Of a stretch of 64,000 nt of DNA, positions 23,795-31,712 are shown piece by piece. The notes beneath the pieces are model-generated. The model had not been told where the DNA came from and made no database searches. It saw nothing but the letters and a program-made list of their open reading frames with translations. This DNA comes from UBA8919 sp041658185 (GTDB lineage Bacteria; Elusimicrobiota; UBA8919): contig JBBAAR010000003.1 in the NCBI GenBank assembly GCA_041658185.1, forward strand, positions 1-64,000, read 5' to 3'. Position 1 is the stretch's first letter. Every line of letters begins with the position of its first letter. Made by a program: the position numbers and the translations under genes.

Positions 23795-25372
23795 TTACAG
23801 TTCCAGAATTTTTTTTAATTCGGGTCTTAAAACTTTTGCACCAAATTTTTCAAACATAGCGGCATTTTCCGTGTGAACCGGTATGACAAACTTGGGTTTA
23901 ACCGCTTGTATGAATTTTTTTAAGTCGTCCGCCGAAGCATGTCCAGAAGTATGCGCATATTTCATATTTAAGCCCGCAAGTTTTATCCAGTTCTCAAGTA
24001 TGTCAAAAGAAAATTCCATTTCCTCGTTGAACGGCTCCGCCTTGCCGTAAATATAAGAACCCTCAATTTTTTTTCCGGCCGGTGTAAATTGTAAAAGCGT
24101 CAGAGGTCCGTTTGATGTGTATAAAATGTATTTTCCGGGATTTGACAATATCTCCTGCCGTCCGAGAGGTCCCCATATGAATTTTTCGGTAGGAATTTTT
24201 ATTGCTTTGAAAAAGTCCTCGCTGCTTTGCGATTTTTTTACCGTTGCGGCGAATTTGTCGTAGTCGTCGGAAGATTTTTTTGACTCCGTAATCTGTTTAG
24301 CAAGAAGTATTTTCTGATGCCCGCCTCGTCCTTCAATAAAATTTTCAACAAACAAGTTATCTTCGCTAAAAATTTTTTCTGAAAATTTCTTTGATGTCTT
24401 TTTCAGTTTTTCCCTGGACAGATATATCTTAAAATCCTCAATTCCCGGAAGGTTCTCAACAATATTTTTCTGTTCGTTATGATTTAAGTATAAAACAAAG
24501 TATGCTTTTTTATCGTCAAGGACAAGTTCCCGTCCGGTTTCTTTCGCAACCCTTGAAAGCGTTTTTACCCTATCAATATCGGCTGGGGATGCGTCGTAAA
24601 TTACCAGACCTTTTTCCTTTCTTGTAAATTCACAGGCGGCTTCAAAAACCTCTTCTTCCGTGTTAAACGCTTTTTCTTCGTCTTTTCTTGAAAGCCGCGT
24701 TCCCTCGCTGATAAGAACATCTATATTTTCTTTTGCAATTTCATTTTGGAAATACTCAGTTTCTTTCTGACGGTATCCGTGGAATCTGAAATCACCGGTG
24801 TATGCGATTTTTTTATTTTTTGTGCAAATCAAATATGCGCTTGCGCCCACGATGGAATGGTCAACATCAAACCTGCGGATAGTTAAATCCTTCCCAATTT
24901 GCCTTTCCTCGTCCACTTCCATAGTATTAAAAGATTCCTGGCTTGACTCTGCCGCCCAGTTTTTATTTATGTCGCTTCTCAGTTTAAGAAATTTTTTTGT
25001 CGCTGCGGAGGAATAAATAGGTATGTCCGGTCTTACAAGTCCGAGATAACCGGTATGGTCAAGATGTCCGTGCGATAAAATTATTGCATCTATTTTTCGG
25101 TCTTCCGGCGTGCCCTCAACAAAAAAGTCGCCGTTCGGAAGGTATCTAACTTTTAATCCGGCATTTTTATAAAGTCCTTCTAATTCCGGGAGTACATTTA
25201 TTTTTCTTAGGTCGTCTATGTTTGTAGGCCTTAAAAGCGGGAATTCAAAAAACTTTCCCTCCTCGGAAAAAGACATCCCGAAATCCAGAAAAACTTTCGT
25301 ATTGCCCTCTTCAAGCAGGATTTTGTTCCCGCCGATTTCGTCCACCCCGCCGTAAAAAGTCAGTTTAGCCAT
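23795..25372 (-). CDS. RNase J-like metallo-beta-lactamase/beta-CASP hydrolase
   Basis: A 525-residue protein with the metallo-beta-lactamase motif SHGHLDHTG near residue 103, GASAYLI and AYTGDFRFHG near 190, a beta-CASP-type insertion, then TSGHASADDLKKFI and VIPVHTEN near the C-terminus. This is the order seen in RNase J and archaeal relatives. It lacks a typical RNase J C-terminal domain and is more divergent from Bacillus RNase J1, so RNA processing is likely but the exact activity is inferred. No ribosome binding site precedes the ATG. Confidence 0.85.
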   Translation of the reverse strand: MAKLTFYGGVDEIGGNKILLEEGNTKVFLDFGMSFSEEGKFFEFPLLRPTNIDDLRKINVLPELEGLYKNAGLKVRYLPNGDFFVEGTPEDRKIDAIILSHGHLDHTGYLGLVRPDIPIYSSAATKKFLKLRSDINKNWAAESSQESFNTMEVDEERQIGKDLTIRRFDVDHSIVGASAYLICTKNKKIAYTGDFRFHGYRQKETEYFQNEIAKENIDVLISEGTRLSRKDEEKAFNTEEEVFEAACEFTRKEKGLVIYDASPADIDRVKTLSRVAKETGRELVLDDKKAYFVLYLNHNEQKNIVENLPGIEDFKIYLSREKLKKTSKKFSEKIFSEDNLFVENFIEGRGGHQKILLAKQITESKKSSDDYDKFAATVKKSQSSEDFFKAIKIPTEKFIWGPLGRQEILSNPGKYILYTSNGPLTLLQFTPAGKKIEGSYIYGKAEPFNEEMEFSFDILENWIKLAGLNMKYAHTSGHASADDLKKFIQAVKPKFVIPVHTENAAMFEKFGAKVLRPELKKILEL

Positions 25373-25400
25373 AAAATTTTATACTATTAAATTGTTGATT

Positions 25401-25874
25401 TTATTTTAAATCTTTAAATACCTGCTCTTTCTTACTCCTTGCAGTCAGGACAAGCTCCTTAATTTCTGATGGCAATTGTTTGTCTTGCCATTTTCTTTCC
25501 GCGTCTATTGATTTGCCTGCATTTTTCACGGCTTTCAAAGCATACAACGCTGGTCCTAACGAATGGTCAGCCATATGGGCTGTGGCAACAGCGTGTCCGA
25601 CCGCGCGGGCTACTGCAATTGCAATCGGGTTTGATGATTCGCGTGCCACCGCATGTGCACCTACTGAGGCTTTTCTTGCGTCACCAACCGAAGCCTTTCC
25701 TTTTGTCCACGCTTTAGCCACACGCAGTGCATTTGTCAGTCGCTTATCTATTTTTTCACCGAAGAGAGGCAAGACATGCTCCGCACAGTCGCAAGCCCAT
25801 TTTATTAACTGGTAGTGCTGTTCTTTTTTAAGTGATCCGCCCCGATGTTCTGCAACAAATCGTTTGTCCCGCAT
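25401..25874 (-). CDS. Imm5-type putative immunity protein
   Basis: A 157-residue protein with the family's HRGGSLKKEQHYQLIKWACDC opening near residue 10, then AEHVLPLF, ALRVAKAWTKGKASVGDARKA and a helical Ala/His-rich core (AVGHAVATAHMADHSLGPALYALKAV). Proteins of this type are annotated as Imm5-like and neutralise polymorphic toxins in some loci. No toxin gene is adjacent, so it may be an orphan immunity gene or have another role. An attC-like palindrome lies just upstream, and members of this family are known as mobile cassettes. Confidence 0.7.
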   Translation of the reverse strand: MRDKRFVAEHRGGSLKKEQHYQLIKWACDCAEHVLPLFGEKIDKRLTNALRVAKAWTKGKASVGDARKASVGAHAVARESSNPIAIAVARAVGHAVATAHMADHSLGPALYALKAVKNAGKSIDAERKWQDKQLPSEIKELVLTARSKKEQVFKDLK

Positions 25875-25924
25875 TTTTTGTTCTTAAAGTTTATTGTTTC
25901 TGTCACTTTACAATGTCAGTTAAC

Positions 25925-25999
25925 GGTCAACTGTTCACGCCTTGCCTCCGGCAGTGTTAGGCGAGACGCTTATTCTCGCCCGGAAGCAGATAGTTAGAC
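25925..25999. repeat. attC-like imperfect palindrome between two accessory genes
   Basis: The 75-bp element has a perfect 7-bp central stem (GGCGAGA 25960-25966 with TCTCGCC 25974-25980), a second stem (GCCTCCGG with CCGGAAGC), and ends in GTTAGAC at 25993-25999. On the minus strand it opens with GTCTAAC, which fits the integron R box RYYYAAC, but the opposite box GTTGACC fits GTTRRRY at only six of seven positions. It is GC-richer than its surroundings and lies between the 135-residue gene and the Imm5-like gene, as cassette boundaries do. No integrase gene is in the window. Confidence 0.4.
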
Positions 26000-26005
26000 G
26001 AAAAC

Positions 26006-26413
26006 TTATTTATCTATTACCGCATAAATTTTTTTGTCCAAACTAGATAAGTATTCCTTCATGCTTATTGAAATCAGTAATAAATGCTCTCTTCTATTTT
26101 CAATTGACCTATTTTTATCATCCATAAATTTTAGAAATTCTTCTGAAACCTCTTTTGGGCAAAGTTTAAATATTGTAGTCATAGCAGAAATGTCATATGA
26201 ATCAGTTTTCATTCCGGCTATTATCTTCTCATATACATCATTGAAGGTTTTTTCTGTTTTGTTACGGGTTTCAATTAAATGATTATATTTTTTATCAACT
26301 TTCCATTTCTTATATTCGGTAATTGAATTTGCAAAGTTACCTATCAAACCAATAATTGCTCCAAGAGCTACGCCGCTACTACCAATAATACTCCCTGTAA
26401 TTAAATCATTCAT
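26006..26413 (-). CDS. Hypothetical membrane-anchored protein
   Basis: A 135-residue protein I do not recognise. An N-terminal glycine-rich hydrophobic segment (residues 5-30, IIGSSGVALGAIIGLIG) predicts one membrane anchor, followed by a charged helical or coiled-coil cytoplasmic part rich in Lys and Glu. The ATG has an AGGAG site. It has its own promoter with a palindromic operator and is separated from the Imm5-like gene by an attC-like palindrome. It looks like accessory DNA. Confidence 0.6.
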   Translation of the reverse strand: MNDLITGSIIGSSGVALGAIIGLIGNFANSITEYKKWKVDKKYNHLIETRNKTEKTFNDVYEKIIAGMKTDSYDISAMTTIFKLCPKEVSEEFLKFMDDKNRSIENRREHLLLISISMKEYLSSLDKKIYAVIDK

Positions 26414-26472
26414 TATTTTCTCCTATTTGAAATAATCATAACATAAATAATTGTTTTAATCTAATGTTCGGA

Positions 26473-26496
26473 TTTACGCTGACATTATAGCGTAAA
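26473..26496 (-). promoter_or_regulatory. Palindromic operator overlapping a -10 box
   Basis: TTTACGCT (26473-26480) and AGCGTAAA (26489-26496) are perfect inverted repeats. The minus-strand TATAAT (26489-26484) lies between and overlaps the right arm. The -35 is weak (CAGACA, 17 bp upstream). A repressor bound here would block the promoter of the membrane protein gene at 26006-26413. The regulator is not identifiable. Confidence 0.5.
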
Positions 26497-26573
26497 AATC
26501 TGCAAATGTCTGCAAAAATTATAATACAAAACAACATTTTTGTCAATGACTTTTTTCATTTTAACTTTTACAA

Positions 26574-26601
26574 TTGACAATTTTTTAATTTTTTGTAAAA
26601 T
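26574..26601 (+). promoter_or_regulatory. Promoter of tRNA-Leu
   Basis: TTGACA (26574-26579), 16-bp spacer, TAAAAT (26596-26601); the mature tRNA starts 11 bases later, leaving almost no leader. Confidence 0.75.
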
Positions 26602-26611
26602 ATCACTGTTT

Positions 26612-26695
26612 GGGCGCGTGGCGAAACTGGCAGACGCGCTAGCTTCAGGAGCTAGTGCCCGCAGGGGCTTGGAGGTTCAAATCCTCTCGCGCCCA
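26612..26695 (+). tRNA. tRNA-Leu (anticodon CAG)
   Basis: A seven-base-pair acceptor stem (GGGCGCG with CGCGCCC), the D arm GGCGAAACTGGCAGACGC, anticodon stem-loop CTAGC-TTCAGGA-GCTAG with anticodon CAG, a long variable arm as expected for a class II tRNA, and the T loop GGTTCAAATCC. The discriminator is A. CCA is not encoded. Confidence 0.95.
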
Positions 26696-26700
26696 AATAT

Positions 26701-26880
26701 CGTTCGGGAGTTATCTCGCGGAAACGTGTCCAGCCTGTGCTGTCGCTCTCGCTCGTTTCGCAGAATGCGAATGCGAAACTCCGCGAAGTTCCGCTCAACA
26801 ACTCCCTCACTTTGAGGTTAAAAATGTAGTCGCAAATTGAGGCTCTTCAGAAATTTTTCCCTCGCTCCGCGATATAAAAA
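26701..26880. repeat. Composite dispersed repeat (GC-rich, GAGCGAG motifs)
   Basis: The first part (26701-26808) belongs to the family of the element at 40030-40165: the 31 bases at 26778-26808 are the exact reverse complement of 40047-40077, and both carry TCTCGCGGAA at the far end. The second part (26829-26848) is the exact reverse complement of 63828-63847. No gene is present here; the element fills the gap between tRNA-Leu and the kinase gene. Confidence 0.75.
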
Positions 26881-26890
26881 GGAGTAAATT

Positions 26891-27796
26891 ATGTCAATTC
26901 TTGTCGTAGGTTCGGTTGCGTTGGATTCTATTAAAACGCCGTTCGGAGAAAAAAAAGACATTCTCGGCGGGTCGGCCACATATTTTTCCTATTCGGCAAG
27001 TTTCTTTACGAATGTGAATCTCGTTGCGGTCGTCGGCAGTGATTTTCCAAAAGAACATCTTGAACTTTTAAAATCAAGAAAAATAAATCTTGACGGGCTT
27101 AAAACTGTTGCGGGTCAGACATTCAGATGGAGCGGTTCTTACGAATACGATATGAACGAGGCAAAAACGCTTTCAACCTGCCTCAATGTGTTTGAAACAT
27201 TCAAACCGGAAATTCCCGACTCATACAAAAATGCCGACTATGTGTTCCTGGCAAATATAGACCCTGATTTACAGATGGATGTTTTATCCCAGATAAAAAA
27301 ACCGAAATTGATTGCCGCAGATTCAATGAACCTCTGGGTAAAAATAAAAAAACAATCCTTGCTGAAACTTCTCTCTAAAATTGATATTTTGATAATCAAC
27401 GACGGTGAGGCGCGGCTTTTAACCGAGCAGCCGAGTTTAATAAAAGCAGGAAGAATTATTCTTGATTACGGATTAAAATATGTCGTCATTAAAAAAGGTG
27501 AACACGGTTCAATGTTGTTTTCAAAAGGCGGATTTTTCTCCGCTCCTGCATACCCGCTGGAAGAGGTCTTTGACCCGACCGGAGCGGGCGATACTTTCGG
27601 CGGCGGATTTTTCGGCTATCTCGCAAAACTGAACAAAAAACCCACCGAGCATGATTTAAGAAAAGCGGTAATTTACGGAAGCGTTATGGCATCATTTAAT
27701 GTTGAGGATTTTTCGCTGGAAAGAATGAAACGGCTCAAACCCGCCGAGATTGAAACCCGCTACAAAAAATTCAAAGAAATTACTCACTTCAGATAA
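26891..27796 (+). CDS. PfkB-family carbohydrate (or nucleoside) kinase
   Basis: A 301-residue ribokinase-fold kinase. The N-terminus has GGSATYFSYSASFF, the first PfkB signature region, and residues 228-243 carry DPTGAGDTFGGGFFGY, the second signature with the catalytic Asp and anion hole. The substrate cannot be deduced; no transporter or pathway neighbours help. The ATG is preceded by AGGAG. It is one of the few plus-strand genes and converges on the arsenic operon with a 37-base gap. Confidence 0.9.
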   Translation: MSILVVGSVALDSIKTPFGEKKDILGGSATYFSYSASFFTNVNLVAVVGSDFPKEHLELLKSRKINLDGLKTVAGQTFRWSGSYEYDMNEAKTLSTCLNVFETFKPEIPDSYKNADYVFLANIDPDLQMDVLSQIKKPKLIAADSMNLWVKIKKQSLLKLLSKIDILIINDGEARLLTEQPSLIKAGRIILDYGLKYVVIKKGEHGSMLFSKGGFFSAPAYPLEEVFDPTGAGDTFGGGFFGYLAKLNKKPTEHDLRKAVIYGSVMASFNVEDFSLERMKRLKPAEIETRYKKFKEITHFR

Positions 27797-27833
27797 AAAT
27801 AATTATTTTTTAATTACTTCCATCTCCATTGTA

Positions 27834-29027
27834 TTAAGCCATCTTGCTTTCTGCCGGGAACCATGTTTTTGTTTTTTTGCAGATATAGACCAGAAACAAC
27901 ATTGTGGGAACTTCGATTAAAACTCCAACAACAGTTGCAAGCGATGAGCCCGAAGATAAACCGAAAAGCATTGTTGATGTTGCGATTGCGACTTCAAAAT
28001 GATTGCTTGCACCTATCATAGCTGATGGTGCTGCGTCTTCATACTTTAACTTTATCAGTTTTGCAAGACCGTAGGTAATCCAGAAAATCAGATTGGTCTG
28101 GATAAACAGTGGAATTGCGAGCCACAAAATTGTAAGCGGCTGAGTCAAAATAATTTCACCCTTAAAGGAAAATAAAAGAATCAATGTAACAAGAAGCGAG
28201 ATGATTGATACGGGCGTCAGAAGATGAATGAACTTATTATTAAACCAATCCTCCCCTTTTGATTTAATAAGCCATTTTCTGGAAAGATATCCGGCGAGCA
28301 AAGGAAGCGCGACATAAATTGCAATTGATAAAACAAGCGCCTGCCAGGGAACGGGCAGTCGGCCTACACCGAGCAAAAATCCGCCGAGCGGGCCGTATAA
28401 AACCAGCATTGATAATGAATTTATCGCAACCATTATAAGCGTATGTCCGTCATTTCCTTTTGCCAGATAACCCCAGACCAGAACCATTGCGGTGCAGGGT
28501 GCAATGCCCAAAAGGATACAGCCGGCAAGATAACTCCGCCATAACGGAATCTGCAGCATTTTTATTCCGTTCTGCATAATCACAGTGCCTGCACCGTGCA
28601 TTGCTCCGACCGGCAAATCCATTCCGAGAGGCATTTTTATATAATCAACCGCATCAATGCCGATGAATCCCTTAAAGAGATACCCCAGAAAAAATATCGC
28701 TATTGCATACATCGTAAAAGGTTTTATCGCCCAGTTTGCAAAAAGTGTCAATAAAACCGGTTTTGTAGATTTGCCCGCCTGCAGAACTTCCTTAAAATCT
28801 ATCTTTACCATTATGGGATACATCATAAAAAAAAGACATATTGCAATCGGAATTGAAACAGTCGGCGCTTCGTTAACATAAATCGCCATACCGTCTAAAT
28901 ATTTTGCAACTTGCGGCGCCGATTTTCCCAGTATTATACCGAGAACAATACATAAAATCACCCATACCGTCAGATACTTTTCAAACATGCCCAGATTCCT
29001 TTCCACTTTTATTTCATTCATCATACA
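27834..29027 (-). CDS. acr3: Arsenite efflux pump Acr3
   Basis: About 397 residues with ten predicted membrane helices. The conserved transport cysteine lies in GIAPCTAMVLVWGYL near residue 175, and the conserved glutamate in GASNHFEVAIATS near 345, both typical of the Acr3 (BART superfamily) arsenite/H+ antiporters. It exports the As(III) produced by ArsC. I start it at the ATG at 29027 (MMNEIKV), where GGGAG lies six bases upstream; a TTG at 29042 would extend it. It is the last gene of the arsenic operon. Confidence 0.95.
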   Translation of the reverse strand, partial: CMMNEIKVERNLGMFEKYLTVWVILCIVLGIILGKSAPQVAKYLDGMAIYVNEAPTVSIPIAICLFFMMYPIMVKIDFKEVLQAGKSTKPVLLTLFANWAIKPFTMYAIAIFFLGYLFKGFIGIDAVDYIKMPLGMDLPVGAMHGAGTVIMQNGIKMLQIPLWRSYLAGCILLGIAPCTAMVLVWGYLAKGNDGHTLIMVAINSLSMLVLYGPLGGFLLGVGRLPVPWQALVLSIAIYVALPLLAGYLSRKWLIKSKGEDWFNNKFIHLLTPVSIISLLVTLILLFSFKGEIILTQPLTILWLAIPLFIQTNLIFWITYGLAKLIKLKYEDAAPSAMIGASNHFEVAIATSTMLFGLSSGSSLATVVGVLIEVPTMLFLVYICKKTKTWFPAESKMA

Positions 29028-29047
29028 CATCTCCCGCAACAAAATTG

Positions 29048-29752
29048 TTATCCGATATAAAGCAAATATATTCCGCCTGATATTACAAGCACTCCACAGA
29101 TTTTTTTAAGTATTACAGCACCTTTTGATTTCTCGTTCCAGTTTAAATAGTGTTGAACAATTTCTGTGAATGTTCCAGCAAAAACTATTACGGAGCAATG
29201 TCCGATGGCATAAAAAAATATCAGTGTTATTGCAAAAAATAAATTTGTTGATGCGGTTGTGAATACAATGCCGAGTATCGGAGCCATATAAGCAAATGTG
29301 CAGGGACCCAGTGCAACACCAAAAACCAAACCCAGAACAAAAGACGCCATTAGTCCCTTATTTTTGTAACCAGCCGCGTCTGCGCCTTTCAAATTCAAAT
29401 GGATTATGCCGAGCAGATGAAATCCAACGATAAAAAATATAACTGCAACAAAATAATTCCCATATTTACCCATATCGCCCATTATTCTTCCGAGCAAACC
29501 CGTGATGACTCCAATTGCCGCAATTGTGATAAGTATTCCTGCCGCAAAAATGAGAGAAATAAAAAAAGCTCTTTTTGTTGAAATTTTTCCCTGTTCGTCT
29601 ATGAAACCGACTATCAACGGAATACTTGCCAGATGGCAGGGACTTAAAATGATGCTCAAAACACCCCAGATAAGTGCAGAGATTAACGCAATTGCCGGTG
29701 AACCCGTAGGGTTTAATGCTGTTGTTAAACCGTTAAAAATTTCAATTATCAT
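29048..29752 (-). CDS. ccdA: CcdA/DsbD-type transmembrane thiol-disulfide carrier
   Basis: A 234-residue membrane protein with six helices and the paired redox cysteines in LSPCHLASIP near residue 38 and GPCTFAYMAP near 148. CcdA passes electrons from cytoplasmic thioredoxin to extracytoplasmic thiols. It overlaps the thioredoxin lipoprotein gene by four bases, so the pair is likely its donor-acceptor set. In an ars operon it may keep redox cysteines of arsenic-handling proteins reduced. Confidence 0.9.
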   Translation of the reverse strand: MIIEIFNGLTTALNPTGSPAIALISALIWGVLSIILSPCHLASIPLIVGFIDEQGKISTKRAFFISLIFAAGILITIAAIGVITGLLGRIMGDMGKYGNYFVAVIFFIVGFHLLGIIHLNLKGADAAGYKNKGLMASFVLGLVFGVALGPCTFAYMAPILGIVFTTASTNLFFAITLIFFYAIGHCSVIVFAGTFTEIVQHYLNWNEKSKGAVILKKICGVLVISGGIYLLYIG

Positions 29753-30222
29753 TTTTTTATATTTTGCATCTCAAGAATTTTTATCAAATCATCTTTCGGG
29801 AAAAACCCTTCGTGCCTGAAATACTCGTTGCCGTTTTTATCAAGAAAAACCTGTGTTGGAATTAGGCGGATTTTATATTTTTCCGCATATGGTTTTCCCT
29901 TCGTCGTCCAAACATCATAAAAAATAACTTTTACTTGGTCTGCATACTTTTTTTCTATTTCTTCCATTATCGGCTGCATCATTTTGCACGGGATACATTT
30001 TACTGAACCGAGTTCAATGAAGGTAACCATTATTTTTTGTTTTTCCGATGATTTATCGGTAAGTTTGCTTGTTTGTACCTTTTGAGTTGCATTTTCTGTT
30101 TGGACAGATTGGACAGGAGAATTTTTTGTTTCATTGATTGGCATCGGTTCATTTTTTTTATCACATCCGGATAAAACACAAAACAATAATGTAATAAACA
30201 AGAAATTTTTTTTGAATTTCAT
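29749..30222 (-). CDS. Thioredoxin-fold lipoprotein
   Basis: A 157-residue protein with a lipoprotein signal (hydrophobic core, lipobox LSGC, Cys near residue 20), a low-complexity Thr/Gln/Ser linker to about residue 65, and a thioredoxin domain with active site KCIPCKMMQP near residue 78 and a cis-proline segment LIPTQVF near 119. It is a membrane-anchored thiol reductase facing the periplasm, coupled to the following ccdA. Confidence 0.9.
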   Translation of the reverse strand: MKFKKNFLFITLLFCVLSGCDKKNEPMPINETKNSPVQSVQTENATQKVQTSKLTDKSSEKQKIMVTFIELGSVKCIPCKMMQPIMEEIEKKYADQVKVIFYDVWTTKGKPYAEKYKIRLIPTQVFLDKNGNEYFRHEGFFPKDDLIKILEMQNIKK

Positions 30223-30243
30223 ATCGGTATCCCGCTAATTTTA

Positions 30244-30900
30244 TCAAATTTTAATCCAATCCTCAATTTTTGTTTTTATCTGATTTCTGACTTCTCTGAT
30301 TTTTGCCAGTTTTTCTTCGTCAGTGCCTGTAAATCCCGCCGGGTCGGCAAATGTCCAGTGCATCTGCTCTGCATTCCCCGGAAACAGCGGACATCCCGAT
30401 TCATCGCAGACGGTTATCACATAGTCAAATATATCGCCTCTGTCAATGAATTCCCTGACGCCTTTTGTTTTATTGGCGGAAATATCAATACCTGTTTCTT
30501 TCATAACTTCCACGACAACAGGATTAAGTTTCCCGGGCGTAATGCCTGCGCTTTTTGCTTCAAATTTATCCCCTGCCAGTTTATTCAGAAACGCTTCCGC
30601 CATCTGGCTTCTTGCACTATTATGTACGCAGATAAAAAGAACTTTTTTCTTTTGCATATTATTTCTGCGACCCTGTATCAAGTTTTTTATTTCTTCTTTT
30701 GAAGGAATTCTACCTGCAACTTTTACCTCTCCGTTAATTGCAAGTGCGGGCGTCATCATAACGCCGTAGTTCATAATGTCGTTGATTTTATCTACTTTTA
30801 AAATTTCTGCAGATATGCCGAGTTCGGTAACCGCTTCTTTGACCAACTCTGTGAGTTTTTTACACTTCGGACAGCCGGTTCCTAAAATTTCAAGTTTCAT
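30244..30900 (-). CDS. arsC: Fusion of a small thioredoxin-fold domain and arsenate reductase ArsC
   Basis: Residues 1-77 are a small thioredoxin/glutaredoxin-like domain (Thioredoxin_3 type) with GTGCPKCKKL and VMMTPALAING. Residues about 84-218 are a low-molecular-weight phosphatase-type ArsC with the P-loop CVHNSARSQ and the redox cysteines in VCDESGCPLFPG. This class forms an intramolecular disulfide that thioredoxin must reduce, so the fusion supplies the reductant in cis. The last bases overlap the Fe-S gene by four. Confidence 0.93.
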   Translation of the reverse strand: MKLEILGTGCPKCKKLTELVKEAVTELGISAEILKVDKINDIMNYGVMMTPALAINGEVKVAGRIPSKEEIKNLIQGRRNNMQKKKVLFICVHNSARSQMAEAFLNKLAGDKFEAKSAGITPGKLNPVVVEVMKETGIDISANKTKGVREFIDRGDIFDYVITVCDESGCPLFPGNAEQMHWTFADPAGFTGTDEEKLAKIREVRNQIKTKIEDWIKI

Positions 30901-31466
30901 TCTTCTTCGCCTCCTTTTGCAAAAATAGATGGTATTTTATATCCGCATTCTTTTAGAATTTTTAAAAGTAAGTCTCTTTTTTCATTAAATTTACCTGAAA
31001 ACAAATCCGCGCAAGCCATAATATGTTTTTCTTCACTTGCTATTTTAATTGTAAACGCCGTGCAAGTCATTTCACCGCATTTCTTGCAGTTTGTCAAAGG
31101 CATAAGTTTTAAAATATCAAGTACTGTCAGCCTCATTCTTCTTTCAAAATTAGGTTTTATACTGTCTTTCTTGTCATATGTATCATTTACCAAATCTCTA
31201 AACCAGTTTATCAGGTTGTCCGCATCTTTTAAGTCAATGACTTTTCCTGCGGAGAGTTGTCTCCCGTGAATTCCTATTAACCTGTCATCTTTTTTAAGGG
31301 TAATATTATGTCCTTCATGATTGTAGATAGCACCGTCTAAAACAGTATTAAGATATGGCATTACTTCAGATATATCCCTGTCAAGTTCCGCTATAAACCT
31401 TATTGTTCCGGGCTTCGCTATGCAGGGAAGTACTTGAATAATTCTAACCTCGTTAAGATGTGGCAT
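30897..31466 (-). CDS. Fe-S cluster-binding domain protein of the arsenic operon
   Basis: A 189-residue protein. The C-terminal half has CKKCGEMTC followed 17 residues later by a fourth Cys in HIMACADL, the [4Fe-4S] pattern found in the FeS domain of corrinoid/Fe-S proteins and RnfB-like proteins. The N-terminal 110 residues (EVRIIQVLPCIAKPGTIRF) are of unknown function. It is co-transcribed with arsenic genes, so electron transfer or metalloid sensing is possible but unproved. No ribosome binding site is clear before the ATG; a dispersed repeat abuts it. Confidence 0.7.
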   Translation of the reverse strand: MPHLNEVRIIQVLPCIAKPGTIRFIAELDRDISEVMPYLNTVLDGAIYNHEGHNITLKKDDRLIGIHGRQLSAGKVIDLKDADNLINWFRDLVNDTYDKKDSIKPNFERRMRLTVLDILKLMPLTNCKKCGEMTCTAFTIKIASEEKHIMACADLFSGKFNEKRDLLLKILKECGYKIPSIFAKGGEEE

Positions 31467-31514
31467 TTTATTTTCAAGCGAGCGATGATAACACAGGGTT
31501 TAATACCCTTTATT
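31466..31514 (-). repeat. 3'-end hairpin repeat family, copy 2
   Basis: The sequence has the TTTTATTTTCAAGCGAGCGA end and a GGGT-ATTAA-ACCC hairpin on the minus strand. It carries the stop codon of the 66-residue gene and reaches the start codon of the Fe-S gene. It matches the elements at 11685-11736 and 62538-62650. Confidence 0.65.
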
Positions 31515-31710
31515 TTTCCCGCTTATCAAAATCTCCTTGTTTAACAAAGTCAGACATAAGCCCGCAATGAGAATTTTTTCTTATCTGCAATTCTTTGTCT
31601 AACTTCTTTACAAATTCCAAAGCCGAATTTTTATCATCATCAAGAGCAATCTGCCTAATCTCTATTTGTTCTTTTTCAGAGAATGTTAATGTTATAAGTT
31701 TTTCCGGCAT
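31510..31710 (-). CDS. Small hypothetical protein of the arsenic operon
   Basis: A 66-residue acidic/basic protein (MPEKLITLTFSEKEQIEIRQ) with no recognisable domain and one Cys. It starts two bases after the arsP stop, so it is translated with it. Its last codon and stop belong to a dispersed repeat. No function can be offered. Confidence 0.6.
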   Translation of the reverse strand: MPEKLITLTFSEKEQIEIRQIALDDDKNSALEFVKKLDKELQIRKNSHCGLMSDFVKQGDFDKREK

Positions 31711-31712
31711 AA

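Noticed and set aside
26540..26815. 91-codon plus-strand frame over tRNA-Leu
   Set aside because: It runs through the tRNA gene and a dispersed repeat.
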